Positions 1 to 7,479 of a stretch of 64,000 nucleotides of DNA are shown piece after piece (position 1 is the first letter of the stretch; each line of letters starts with the position of its first letter). A program made the position numbers and the translations under genes. This DNA comes from Bacteroidota bacterium (lineage in GTDB: Bacteria; Bacteroidota; Bacteroidia; Bacteroidales; F082). The stretch covers positions 1-64,000 of the forward strand of contig JAHIUX010000063.1 of assembly GCA_018816765.1 (NCBI GenBank). The letters run 5' to 3'. The notes beneath the pieces are model-generated. The model searched no databases. It was not told the origin of the DNA and saw only the letters and a program-made list of their open reading frames with translations.

Positions 1-459
1 ACCGTAGTTAATCCGGTTGTATTTTCCTGAATTGAACCAGGCATTGAAGTTTCTGTCAGCCAGCTCAAAAATCGGCAGAGGCCATAAGTACCAGCGCTCG
101 ATAAAGGTAAAATCAATGTGAATAACTTCCCTGTTGGCTGCATCATGCACCGTGTCAACAGTCACAAAATTGAATATCGACAGGTTGAGCAAGTTGAGCC
201 GGCTTTTTTTGGCAAGCTTGCAAAATTCACTCTCGTCGAGTGTATCACCATGCCTGAACTCCATTTCCCTGAAAATGATGTTGTCGCGGGTGACCTTGTT
301 TCCATGCAATGTGATGCTACCAACGATCACTTTCGGATCAATTTTCTTCATATGACAGGTATCGGCTTCCCTGAAAAGCCTGATTGGCTTCTCGGGCTGT
401 GCGTGAACAGTCAGAAAAGTTGATGACAGCAAAAGCAAGACAAAGGCAGCTATTCGCAT
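1..459 (-). CDS. BamA/D15-like outer-membrane protein, N-terminal part (cut by window edge)
   Basis: Only the first 153 codons lie inside the window and the gene runs off the left edge. The translation starts MRIAAFVLLLLSS with a clear signal peptide ending near residue 20 (VHAQ). It continues with a POTRA-like segment: 'VGSITLHGNKVTRDNIIFRE' at about residues 44-63, then a part containing FTFIERWYLWPLP. These are hallmarks of Bacteroidota surface-antigen D15/Omp85 proteins, whose periplasmic POTRA repeats precede a 16-strand barrel that inserts proteins into the outer membrane. The start codon overlaps the stop of the upstream CBS gene (TGATG), so it is the last visible gene of the cupin-rsgA-CBS operon. 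The barrel is outside the window, so BamA, TamA-like or a more divergent Omp85 member cannot be separated. Confidence 0.75.
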   Translation of the reverse strand, partial: MRIAAFVLLLLSSTFLTVHAQPEKPIRLFREADTCHMKKIDPKVIVGSITLHGNKVTRDNIIFREMEFRHGDTLDESEFCKLAKKSRLNLLNLSIFNFVTVDTVHDAANREVIHIDFTFIERWYLWPLPIFELADRNFNAWFNSGKYNRINYG

Positions 460-1121
460 CAGATATTCAGGTAGTTCATGAGTGAGTCGAATCTTTCCCG
501 CAAGTCGTCGAGGTCGTTTCGTTCGCTGAAAGAAGCTTTGATATTATAGTTGAACCGGTAGAAAGTTTGCATGATCCCGCTCAGGTCGATCCGGTTAATC
601 TTCAGTGAAACTTCAATGCGCGTTGAGTCAGGTTCGCTGTTGATGAAAACGCTCAGCAATTTGGCATCGTTCGACTCGATGATCCTGGCGATTTCGGCCA
701 ATGAATAATCTGTTGAGCTCATTTCGAGTACCAGAATTCCTCCAGGGTCAGAAACAGAAAGCGACAGTGCAAAATGCTCGAGCAGGCTTTGCAGGGTGAT
801 TGATCCAAGGTAATTGCCATGATCATTGATCACAGGCACCAGGCTCAGGTGATTTTCCTGCATCACCTTCATGGCTTCGAAAATATGCTGGTATTCGTAT
901 ACAAAAGACTTCGACAACGAAAGGGTGTGGTTGCCGACAGCTTCATCAAAATTGTTGAAATTGTATATGTCGATTTCGGCAATCAGGCCCAGAAACCCTT
1001 CGTTATTGACGATGGGCATATGCATCACCCTGAAGTCTTCCATCCAGCTTAATGCCATTCGTCCCGTATCACTGGTTTTCAGTGGCAGTATCCCATCGGT
1101 GATCATATGTTTTGCAATCAT
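459..1121 (-). CDS. CBS-domain protein (AcuB-like)
   Basis: A 220-residue cytoplasmic protein with two tandem CBS motifs: residues about 1-60 (AKHMITDGILPL..MHMPIVNNEGFLGLI) and about 75-125 (FEAMKVMQENHLSLVPVIND..YLGSI). A C-terminal part (about 130-205) looks like an ACT-type fold (LVLEMSSTDYSLAEIARIIE). This is the arrangement of AcuB-like proteins. CBS pairs bind adenine nucleotides and usually act as energy or ligand sensors; no enzymatic residues are apparent. It starts 3 bp after the rsgA stop and its own stop overlaps the start of the Omp85-like gene, so the three are probably cotranscribed. The specific ligand and target are unknown. Confidence 0.75.
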   Translation of the reverse strand: MIAKHMITDGILPLKTSDTGRMALSWMEDFRVMHMPIVNNEGFLGLIAEIDIYNFNNFDEAVGNHTLSLSKSFVYEYQHIFEAMKVMQENHLSLVPVINDHGNYLGSITLQSLLEHFALSLSVSDPGGILVLEMSSTDYSLAEIARIIESNDAKLLSVFINSEPDSTRIEVSLKINRIDLSGIMQTFYRFNYNIKASFSERNDLDDLRERFDSLMNYLNI

Positions 1122-1124
1122 CGC

Positions 1125-2057
1125 TTATTCGTTTTCTGGTGTAAAGTCCTGAAAGGTCATGTTTAGATAGCTCTTGTAGCGGGAGGTAGCGATGGCTCCT
1201 TTTTCGAGGGCCACTTTCACCGCACAGCCGGGTTCGTGAATGTGGGTGCAGTTGGTAAACCGGCAATCAGACATCAGTGCGCGCATTTCGGGAAACCGTT
1301 GCGCAAGCGTATCCTTCTCAAAATCATACAAGCCAAATTCCTTGATTCCGGGTGTATCCACAATCCAGCCACCAAAACTTAGTTCAAGCATTTCGGCAAA
1401 GGTTGTTGTATGCTTTCCTTTGTTGCTGAATTCAGAAATAATGCCTGTTTTCAGATTTAGCAGCGGGCAAGAAGCGTTGAGCAAGGCTGACTTTCCAACG
1501 CCGGAATGTCCGGTCAGCAGGCTTACTTTGTCCCGCATCAATGCAATAAAACGATGGATATTAATGCCTTCCTTTGCTGAAACTTCGATGCATGGATATC
1601 CAATGCTGGAGTATACATCCATGAAGTGGTTCAGGCGTTCCTTTTCAGGTTCATTATACAAATCAATCTTATTAAACACAAGCGCTGCCGGAATATGGTA
1701 GGCTTCGGCTGTGACCAAAAAACGGTCGATAAATCCGGCTGCAGTTCGGGGATGGTTTATGGTCACTACGAGTACGGCCTGATCGATGTTTGCCGCAATG
1801 ATGTGAGAGGCTTTCGAAAGATTGGTCGCTTTGCGGATAATGTGATTGTGCCTTTCATGAATCTCTTCGATGACAGCAGTAGGTTCATCCTTTTGCAAAG
1901 CAATGGTAACCCTGTCGCCAACAGCAACCGGGTTTGTGTTGCGGATACCCTTAATCCGGTATTGACCGCGCAAACGACAGTCAACAGTGGTTCCATCTTC
2001 CGTCCGGACGATATACCAACTTCCTGTTGAGCGAATTACGATTCCTTCCAATGACAA
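1125..2057 (-). CDS. rsgA: Ribosome small-subunit-dependent GTPase RsgA (YjeQ)
   Basis: A circularly permuted GTPase that checks maturation of the 30S decoding centre. In order: an N-terminal OB fold (about residues 1-75), the G4 motif NKID (about 128), the P-loop GHSGVGKS (about 183), the G3 motif DTPG (about 234), and a C-terminal zinc-binding region C..C..H....C (CRFTNCTHIHEPGC, about 265-280). At about 310 residues the length is normal. No ATG is available at the 5' end. The start is TTG at 2057, or the second TTG at 2051, which would give the common family start xEGIVIRSTGSWY. The gene lies 1 bp after the cupin stop and 3 bp before the CBS gene, so it sits in the middle of an operon. Confidence 0.95.
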   Translation of the reverse strand: MSLEGIVIRSTGSWYIVRTEDGTTVDCRLRGQYRIKGIRNTNPVAVGDRVTIALQKDEPTAVIEEIHERHNHIIRKATNLSKASHIIAANIDQAVLVVTINHPRTAAGFIDRFLVTAEAYHIPAALVFNKIDLYNEPEKERLNHFMDVYSSIGYPCIEVSAKEGINIHRFIALMRDKVSLLTGHSGVGKSALLNASCPLLNLKTGIISEFSNKGKHTTTFAEMLELSFGGWIVDTPGIKEFGLYDFEKDTLAQRFPEMRALMSDCRFTNCTHIHEPGCAVKVALEKGAIATSRYKSYLNMTFQDFTPENE

Positions 2058-2058
2058 A

Positions 2059-2328
2059 CTAAAAGAATTTATAATGTTTTTTTACTGCCTTGCGAATAAT
2101 CCACCTGCAATCGAGTCCTTTATGAAAAGTCACAAAGTCGTCGGGTCCAAAACTAAAGGTTCCCTCCGAAGTAACGATATCAACTTCTCCTTCAAGGATA
2201 TAGCATGATTCCGTTTCATCATAATGCCACGGAAAATCGGCAATTTCTTTTTCCCAAACGGGCCATTTCCGGATGCCCATTTGGGCGAACTGCGCAGGCG
2301 AAATTCGCTCTATTGTTAATTTGTTCAT
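2059..2328 (-). CDS. Cupin-domain protein (cupin_3/DUF861 type)
   Basis: A small 89-residue single-domain cupin. The conserved stretch FPWHYDETESCYILEGEV is followed by a glycine-containing turn and FGPDDFVTFHKGLDCRW. This matches the short EutQ/DUF861-type cupins, whose ligand and reaction are usually unknown. A longer reading frame begins at 2352, but the ATG at 2328 gives the usual family start and avoids overlap with the promoter region of the divergent gene at 2421. It is the first gene of the cupin-rsgA-CBS-Omp85 operon. The histidine in WHYDE and the glutamates could be metal ligands. No substrate can be inferred. Confidence 0.8.
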   Translation of the reverse strand: MNKLTIERISPAQFAQMGIRKWPVWEKEIADFPWHYDETESCYILEGEVDIVTSEGTFSFGPDDFVTFHKGLDCRWIIRKAVKKHYKFF

Positions 2329-2380
2329 AAAAATTAGTTCAATTTTAGGCACTTACCCAAGAATTTTACAAAGATAGTGG

Positions 2381-2388
2381 TATATTTG
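2381..2388 (+). promoter_or_regulatory. Bacteroidota -7 promoter box TATATTTG for the PrsW-like gene
   Basis: Exact match to TAnnTTTG, 33 bp before the ATG at 2421 and in an otherwise AT-rich intergenic stretch. No clear -33 TTTG was seen at the expected spacing. Confidence 0.55.
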
Positions 2389-2420
2389 AACTTCGAAATG
2401 ACAAAACCAACCCGATTTTC

Positions 2421-3110
2421 ATGAATACACAAGCCATTATTGCATTGCTACTAGCACCCTTACTCGCATTGGTGTTTTTCCTGTATATCAAATTCAAATT
2501 CAACCTCGCAACATCAAAATACCTTTATCAGGCATTTCTGTTTGGGATGGTTTCTGTGCTGGTGATCGTGATTCTCGATCAAATTGCAGCATATTTTGGT
2601 TACGATCAGCTTAAAAACCTTAAACGCAGTGCGTTTTATTCGGTTGTCGTGGTCGGCTTTGGCTCCGAGTTAGGCAAATTCATTTTTTTAAGGTATGTGT
2701 TTTTGCCATTGAAATCGTTCAGGAGTCCGTTTGAAAGTGTCATCTATTCGGTGTTGATTTCAATGGGATTTTCTACCATTGCCTTGCCATTGTATGCCAA
2801 TGGCGTCTTTTCGCATGGCGTTGATCCGCTGTTTCTTTATACTTTCCCGTTTGCCAATATCATTTTCTCGATCATTGTTGGGTTCTTTGTTGGTATGGGT
2901 AAGCTGAGAAAGAACAGGTTGATTGATTCAGCAACCGGACTGGGTTCAGCAACGTTTTTCCATGCATTCTATTATTTTACTTTTCTCTCATCAGATAAAA
3001 CAATCCTGTTGTTTTATGGCATAGGTGTGTTTTTCATTGCTGCCTTACTGGCAGTTAAAGCCATAAATGTGAAAGACAGTGACGAAGTAAAGTCATTAAA
3101 CCAGCAATAA
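2421..3110 (+). CDS. Multi-pass membrane protein, PrsW-protease-like
   Basis: A 229-residue, very hydrophobic protein with about seven to eight predicted membrane segments. Three sequence features recall PrsW-type glutamic intramembrane proteases: SELGKF (about residue 85; the family motif is EExxK), FESVIYSVLISMGF (about 108-121; family motif with E and Y followed by GF), and a late HAFYY (about 179-183; family motif with H). The first motif has only one of the two usual acidic residues, so activity is uncertain. It is monocistronic behind a good -7 box and convergent with dprA, 27 bp apart. It could also be an uncharacterised membrane protein sharing only the fold. Confidence 0.5.
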   Translation: MNTQAIIALLLAPLLALVFFLYIKFKFNLATSKYLYQAFLFGMVSVLVIVILDQIAAYFGYDQLKNLKRSAFYSVVVVGFGSELGKFIFLRYVFLPLKSFRSPFESVIYSVLISMGFSTIALPLYANGVFSHGVDPLFLYTFPFANIIFSIIVGFFVGMGKLRKNRLIDSATGLGSATFFHAFYYFTFLSSDKTILLFYGIGVFFIAALLAVKAINVKDSDEVKSLNQQ

Positions 3111-3137
3111 TAAAGTCTTCAGACTACAGCGGGTGAG

Positions 3138-4235
3138 TTAGCAAAGCCTGAATCGCTTTCCGGGCAGGGCAGTTACGAGTCCTTCAAATTCGAAATTCAA
3201 CAGGATGGCAGCGACTTTTGATGCCTGAAGTTCACTTTTGAGCATCAGTTCATCGATGCCACAAGCCTCAGCGCCTCTGAGTAACTGCATGATTTTCTCT
3301 TCATCCGGATTAAACTCCCTGAAAAGGCGTGTCTGTGTGTTTGCTGCTGGCTTAGGGTCATCCCATCCCATGATGTAGCGGATATTTTCGGCACTCTCGA
3401 GCAATGCAGCCCTGTTGGTGCGGATAAAATAATTGCAGCCTTCGCTGTACACATCGCCAATTCTGCCAGGAATGGCAAACACATCCCTGTTATAGGAATT
3501 TGCGATATCGGCGGTTATCAGGGCGCCACCTTTTTTTGCTGATTCAACCACCACGATGGCATCACACATACCGGCAACGATGCGGTTTCTTCTTGGAAAG
3601 TTCTCCCTGTCGGGTTTTGTTCCACTCATAAACTCGGTAATCAGCCCGCCCTGACTCAACATGCGCTCCGACAGTCCTTTGTTGGTGTATGGATAAATCC
3701 TGTCAAGTCCATGGGCCAAGACCCCAAGGGTGGGTAGTCCTGACCTGAGTGCTGCACGATGGGCGTAGCTGTCGATGCCATAAGCCAGTCCGCTTACAAT
3801 CATCACATGGCTTTCAATTAACCCTTCGACCACTTGCTCGCACATTTGCCTGCCATATTCGCTTGCATTCCGTGTGCCGACGACACCCACGATGCGCTGC
3901 ATATTCAGGTCTGCGTTTCCTTTGTAATAGAGCATCATCGGGCTGTCGGCACAATGCTGCAGCCTTTTGGGATATCGCTTGTCAAGGTAGAACAAGGCAG
4001 TAATGTCATGTTTCTGAAGGAATGACATCTCCTGCTCCACGCGATCAAATACTTCCTGGTTGTGAATTTGTTTTGCAGTCAAAGGGCCAATGCCCGGAAC
4101 TTTTTCAAGTATGCCGCGTTTCTCCTTAAACACTGCTTCTGCCCCGCCGCAATAGGCCACGAGTTTCTTGCCCATTACATCTCCAACTCCGGACAGAAGT
4201 GTCAAGGCGATATGATATGGGAGTTGTTCAGACAT
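3138..4235 (-). CDS. dprA: DNA-processing protein DprA
   Basis: A 365-residue protein that loads RecA onto incoming single-stranded DNA during transformation and is widespread beyond competent species. Three parts are visible: an N-terminal helix-hairpin-helix region (LLSGVG and VPGIGPLTAKQI, about residues 13-60), the Rossmann-like DprA core (VGTRNASEYGRQM, VSGLAYGID.. and FPRRNRIVAG, about 115-290), and a C-terminal winged-helix domain (about 305-365). Length is typical. The ATG at 4235 lies 8 nt downstream of a perfect TATATTTG box on the same strand. It is divergent from the glycosyltransferase gene and convergent with the PrsW-like gene. Confidence 0.95.
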   Translation of the reverse strand: MSEQLPYHIALTLLSGVGDVMGKKLVAYCGGAEAVFKEKRGILEKVPGIGPLTAKQIHNQEVFDRVEQEMSFLQKHDITALFYLDKRYPKRLQHCADSPMMLYYKGNADLNMQRIVGVVGTRNASEYGRQMCEQVVEGLIESHVMIVSGLAYGIDSYAHRAALRSGLPTLGVLAHGLDRIYPYTNKGLSERMLSQGGLITEFMSGTKPDRENFPRRNRIVAGMCDAIVVVESAKKGGALITADIANSYNRDVFAIPGRIGDVYSEGCNYFIRTNRAALLESAENIRYIMGWDDPKPAANTQTRLFREFNPDEEKIMQLLRGAEACGIDELMLKSELQASKVAAILLNFEFEGLVTALPGKRFRLC

Positions 4236-4242
4236 GGAAGTT

Positions 4243-4250
4243 CAAATATA
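4243..4250 (-). promoter_or_regulatory. -7 promoter box TATATTTG for dprA
   Basis: Perfect TAnnTTTG on the minus strand. Its final G is only 8 nt from the A of the dprA ATG (4235), so the transcript would have almost no leader. It lies 14 bp from the opposing box at 4265-4272, so the two promoters share one short intergenic region. Confidence 0.55.
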
Positions 4251-4264
4251 AGCGAATTTTGTGC

Positions 4265-4272
4265 TACATTTG
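4265..4272 (+). promoter_or_regulatory. -7 promoter box TACATTTG for the glycosyltransferase gene
   Basis: Perfect TAnnTTTG, 17 bp upstream of the TTG at 4289. Because it lies inside the longest reading frame (which would start at 4199 within dprA), it argues for the shorter start. Confidence 0.55.
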
Positions 4273-4288
4273 TTGTAAACCACAAAAA

Positions 4289-5380
4289 TTGGCACAAGGA
4301 AAACGCATCCTCATTTGTCCGTTAAACTGGGGCATTGGCCATGCCACCCGCTGCGCCCCTGTCATCAGCTGCCTTTCAGCCCTGGGGCACCAGCCAGTCA
4401 TTGCTGCTGATGAAGCACCCCTGGATCTGCTCACTGGTATGTATCCCCATCTTGATTATGTGGTCTTTAAAGGATATAGTCCCACATACAGCAAAAGCCG
4501 GTCACAGGGACTGAAGCTCGGACTACAGATACCTCAGCTCTTAAAAAGTATTCAACAAGAGTCTGATTTCATCGAAAAAAACCAGGCGAAGCTCAGGCTT
4601 GATGGCATTATCTCCGACAACCGTTATGGTGCATGCAGCAAGCTGCTGCCATCAGTGTTCATCACGCACCAGATCAACATCCGGCTGCCCGAAGGTCTGT
4701 CGGCATTCCAAAAGGTTATTAACCTGCTGAACAAAAGCTTCATCAACAAATTTGATGAATGCTGGGTGCCCGATTTTCCTTCTGAGGATAACCTGTCAGG
4801 CCCTTTGTCGCACCCGGCAAACCTGCGCATTCCCACCCACTATTTAGGTCCCTTAAGCCGGTTTTCGGCAGCAATGGATACGTCCACAGGAAATCCGCAG
4901 GACAAAATTGATCTTTTGGTAATGTTATCTGGGCCGGAGCCGCAACGTAGCATGCTCGAAGATATCATCATTGCTCAGGCACATGTTTTCGCGGGAAAGA
5001 TTGTTGTGCTTCGCGGACTTCCTTCCGCAAAAACCACCCTGCCTGAGGCAGGGAATCTTACTTTTCTGAACCATGCTTCAGCTGACCATATCCATTACTT
5101 GATCCGGGCAGCCGGCCTCATTGTCAGCAGATCCGGGTATTCGACCATCATGGACCTGATAAGTTTGGGCAAAAAAGCATTTTTCGTGCCTACACCCGGG
5201 CAATCGGAACAGGAGTTTCTTGCACTGAGAATGAAAGCCAGGGGGTGGTTCGACTTCTGCTCACAGGAGCAATTCTCGCTCGAAACCGTGGTGTCATCAC
5301 CTGAACGGTTCTCTCCTCCCCTGCTCGAAAACGGAGTGCTGTTGCAAAAAAGGTTGGGACTTTGGATGCAAGCTGGCTGA
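4289..5380 (+). CDS. Glycosyltransferase, GT28/GT1-like (GT-B fold)
   Basis: About 363 residues with a GT-B architecture. The N-terminal Rossmann half opens with RILICPLNWGIGHATR, the glycine-rich GxGHATR loop seen in MurG-like enzymes. The C-terminal half carries the nucleotide-sugar-binding region (about residues 270-310: RAAGLIVSRSGYSTIMDLI.. then KKAFFVPTPGQSEQEFLA). It probably transfers a sugar from a UDP- or GDP-sugar to a lipid or polysaccharide acceptor; the acceptor cannot be deduced. The start is taken as TTG at 4289: the frame is open upstream to 4199, but that would overlap dprA and swallow the -7 box at 4265-4272. No operon partner is visible. Confidence 0.8.
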   Translation: MAQGKRILICPLNWGIGHATRCAPVISCLSALGHQPVIAADEAPLDLLTGMYPHLDYVVFKGYSPTYSKSRSQGLKLGLQIPQLLKSIQQESDFIEKNQAKLRLDGIISDNRYGACSKLLPSVFITHQINIRLPEGLSAFQKVINLLNKSFINKFDECWVPDFPSEDNLSGPLSHPANLRIPTHYLGPLSRFSAAMDTSTGNPQDKIDLLVMLSGPEPQRSMLEDIIIAQAHVFAGKIVVLRGLPSAKTTLPEAGNLTFLNHASADHIHYLIRAAGLIVSRSGYSTIMDLISLGKKAFFVPTPGQSEQEFLALRMKARGWFDFCSQEQFSLETVVSSPERFSPPLLENGVLLQKRLGLWMQAG

Positions 5381-5388
5381 TTGTTGCA

Positions 5389-5396
5389 TACTTTTG
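5389..5396 (+). promoter_or_regulatory. -7 promoter box TACTTTTG for the RIC operon
   Basis: Perfect TAnnTTTG, followed after 3 bp by a palindromic operator. A TTG at 5362-5364 could be the -33 element (24-bp spacing, slightly long). The start codon of the first gene is at 5439. Confidence 0.6.
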
Positions 5397-5397
5397 C

Positions 5398-5416
5398 CAT
5401 TTAGAATCGTTCTAAA
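5398..5416 (+). promoter_or_regulatory. Fur/PerR-like operator upstream of the RIC gene
   Basis: The sequence CATTTAGAATCGTTCTAAA contains a 7-1-7 dyad (TTAGAAT-C-GTTCTAA, one mismatch between half-sites). This resembles the Per/Fur box layout TTAnAATnATTnTAA. It sits at the expected transcription start, where a bound repressor would block initiation. The same 19-bp element with three substitutions lies at 7447-7465 in front of the second flavodoxin gene. Confidence 0.6.
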
Positions 5417-5438
5417 CTAAGAGTAAAATTTAATTGTT

Positions 5439-6173
5439 ATGCTCATCAATAAAGAGATGAAAATGGCGGATGTGATTCATCTGAATCACCATTTGCTCCC
5501 TATCATCAACCGCTTTGGCATACAGCTTGGTTTCGGCGAGCGAACGGTGCAGGAAGTGTGTAAAGACTATGCTGTGAACCTCGATTTTTTTCTTGAAATC
5601 GTCAATACGTTTCACGACCCGTCCTATTTTCCACTAAGGCACCTGCGCAGTTTCGCACCCGGTATGCTCATCGATTACCTGCAGAAAACCCATTTGTATT
5701 ACCTGAAAATCAAGCTGCCGGAAATTGCACAATACATCAGGCAACTGACCACCAACACCGACATGGATCCCAATCATGTGCAACTGCTTCAGGACTTTTT
5801 TACAAGCTATGAAAGTGAGTTATCCGCGCACATCAACCGCGAGGAACAGCGGGTTTACCCATACATCAGGACGCTTGAAAAGGCGTTGCAAACCGGTGCA
5901 GTCATGACAGATTACCCTACCAGCGAAGCCTACACAATTCATCACTATGAAGAGGAGCATGATGATGTGGAATCGAAACTTTTTGATCTCAAAAACATCA
6001 TTATCAAATACCTGCCATCGCCGGTTGAGAGCAGGTTATTCAATATCATCCTGCACGAACTATTCGAGCTTGAAAAGGACTTGAACAACCATGCACACAT
6101 CGAGGACCTCATCCTGGTGCCCATGGTTGAAAAAATGGAAAAAGAACTGATCAAGGCTAAAAGCAACCAATAA
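5439..6173 (+). CDS. RIC/ScdA-YtfE-like hemerythrin-domain protein
   Basis: 244 residues. The N-terminal 55 residues align in pattern with the ScdA_N/DUF542 domain, but the usual Cys-Cys of that domain is replaced (FGIQLGFGE). From about residue 80 a four-helix hemerythrin-like domain carries the expected metal-ligand type motifs: H..YYLKIKLPEI, SAHINREEQRVYPYI, HHYEEEHDDVE and NNHAHIEDLILVPM. Proteins of this family carry a di-iron site and restore Fe-S clusters damaged by NO or peroxide. It is the first gene of a run with a LuxR-type regulator (3 bp gap) and a flavodoxin. A strong -7 box and a Fur/PerR-like palindrome precede it. Confidence 0.8.
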   Translation: MLINKEMKMADVIHLNHHLLPIINRFGIQLGFGERTVQEVCKDYAVNLDFFLEIVNTFHDPSYFPLRHLRSFAPGMLIDYLQKTHLYYLKIKLPEIAQYIRQLTTNTDMDPNHVQLLQDFFTSYESELSAHINREEQRVYPYIRTLEKALQTGAVMTDYPTSEAYTIHHYEEEHDDVESKLFDLKNIIIKYLPSPVESRLFNIILHELFELEKDLNNHAHIEDLILVPMVEKMEKELIKAKSNQ

Positions 6174-6176
6174 GGC

Positions 6177-6800
6177 ATGGCACGTTTGAACATTTTATGC
6201 ATTGAATCTTCATTTCTGTTGCGTGAGGGCCTGAAAACCCTGCTTGGACAGATGGGAAAACCCTTCAGCATGGAAGAATGTGATGTGGTTGTTGATGACC
6301 TTGCAAAGGTGCTGCGGAAAGCAAAACCGCAGCTTGTCATTGCAAATCCTGATATGCTGACTGCCATTGGAGCTTTTCCGAGAGAAATGCCTGAATGTGA
6401 TCACCGCATTTTTTATACCGGGCTTGTCAATGAGCAAACTGCAGACAAGGCAAAAGCCCGATTCGATTTTCTATTGCCGGTTCATGCTGACAAGCTGAGC
6501 CTTAGCCGTAGACTCGAAGAAATCCTGACCGCTATTTTCGGCAAGACAGCTGATAGTGAAACTGGAACGCTGAGTGAGCGCGAACTAAGCATACTGAAAC
6601 ACATTGCCCTCGGCCTGACAAACAGTGATATTGGTGAACAATTGTTTATCAGTCCGCACACCGTTATGACCCACCGAAAAAACATCACCCGAAAGCTTGG
6701 TATAAAGACTGTTTCGGGGCTCACGGTGTATGCCATCCTGAACAAGCTGATCAAGGTTGAAGAACTTCAAGTGAGTGACCGTCATGAAGCGCAATTATAA
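6177..6800 (+). CDS. LuxR/NarL-type transcriptional regulator with degenerate receiver
   Basis: 207 residues. The C-terminal part (about 140-200) is a textbook LuxR helix-turn-helix (LSERELSILKHIALGLTNSDIGEQ.. HTVMTHRKNI). The N-terminal 120 residues have the alternating pattern of a response-regulator receiver but no clear phosphoacceptor aspartate or DD pair, so phosphorylation is doubtful. It follows the hemerythrin gene by 3 bp and its end overlaps the start of the flavodoxin gene. It is therefore translated as part of this stress operon and may control it or other redox genes. Its signal is unknown; an interaction with the di-iron protein is a guess. Confidence 0.75.
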   Translation: MARLNILCIESSFLLREGLKTLLGQMGKPFSMEECDVVVDDLAKVLRKAKPQLVIANPDMLTAIGAFPREMPECDHRIFYTGLVNEQTADKAKARFDFLLPVHADKLSLSRRLEEILTAIFGKTADSETGTLSERELSILKHIALGLTNSDIGEQLFISPHTVMTHRKNITRKLGIKTVSGLTVYAILNKLIKVEELQVSDRHEAQL

Positions 6801-7299
6801 AACCGCTGTCTTTTATGGCACTTCGAGCGGCAACACAAAAAAGGTCGCGTCGCAGATAGCTGCTGCTTTCGGTGTGGACACCCCAGTTTTCGACATCGAA
6901 TTTGCCAAAGCAAGCGACCTTGAAAGGTATGATTTTCTTATTTTCGGCACGCCAACCTGGGGATTGGGTGATCTGCAATACGATTGGGAAAAATTTCTTA
7001 CACATTTCGACCTGGGTATGCTGCGTTTAAAAGTGGTCGCACTTTTTGGTCTTGGCGATCAGGCAAATTACCCCGAGAGCTTTCTTGATGGCCTGGGTTT
7101 ATTATACGGGCGCATTCACGACAAAACCACCATCATCGGGCAGTGGCCGGCCGATGAATATGCTTTCCGCAACTCAAAAGCCTTAGTCAATGGAAAACTT
7201 GTTGGCCTAGGGCTTGACGAAGACAATGAGGTTTCGCAAACTGCTGTACGCATCGAAGCATGGTGCAACAGCCTGAAGAATGCACTCCTCATGCAGTGA
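6784..7299 (+). CDS. Flavodoxin (first copy, in the RIC operon)
   Basis: About 171 residues in a long-chain flavodoxin pattern. The FMN phosphate loop is YGTSSGNTKKVA near the N-terminus. The other FMN contacts are TPTWGLGDLQYDW (about residues 55-67) and LFGLGDQANYPESFLDGLG (about 85-103). It is a low-potential electron carrier that replaces ferredoxin under iron shortage. The ATG at 6784 is preferred to the GTG at 6775; both overlap the end of the regulator gene. It resembles the 7480-7980 product, so the two are probably paralogues. Operon membership with the Fe-S repair protein suggests it supplies electrons under stress. Confidence 0.9.
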   Translation: MKRNYKTAVFYGTSSGNTKKVASQIAAAFGVDTPVFDIEFAKASDLERYDFLIFGTPTWGLGDLQYDWEKFLTHFDLGMLRLKVVALFGLGDQANYPESFLDGLGLLYGRIHDKTTIIGQWPADEYAFRNSKALVNGKLVGLGLDEDNEVSQTAVRIEAWCNSLKNALLMQ

Positions 7300-7409
7300 G
7301 GCAAGCCTGGCCGTATTACGCATGAAACGGCTCCGCTTATTTTGCTGATTAGTAACCACTCTTACACAAACAACCAGCCTTAATGTTCTGGATAGATAAA
7401 CCTTTTACC

Positions 7410-7440
7410 TTGTTTTTTGTTTTGAATAACAGTAATTTTG
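7410..7440 (+). promoter_or_regulatory. Promoter of the second flavodoxin gene (TTG - 20 bp - TAATTTTG)
   Basis: The -33 TTG is at 7410-7412 and the perfect -7 box TAATTTTG at 7433-7440, at consensus-like spacing. It is followed 6 bp later by the palindromic element at 7447-7465 and by the ATG at 7480. Confidence 0.6.
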
Positions 7441-7446
7441 CAGTCG

Positions 7447-7465
7447 CATTTAAAATCAATCTAAA
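7447..7465 (+). promoter_or_regulatory. Second copy of the Fur/PerR-like operator
   Basis: CATTTAAAATCAATCTAAA matches the element at 5398-5416 in 16 of 19 positions and keeps the half-site TCTAAA. It lies in the same place relative to the -7 box, just downstream of the expected transcription start. Confidence 0.55.
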
Positions 7466-7479
7466 TAACAAATCACCAT

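Noticed and set aside
118-423. Plus-strand open frame of 101 codons
   Set aside because: It is antisense to the Omp85-like gene, which has a signal peptide and family motifs in the minus frame running to 459.
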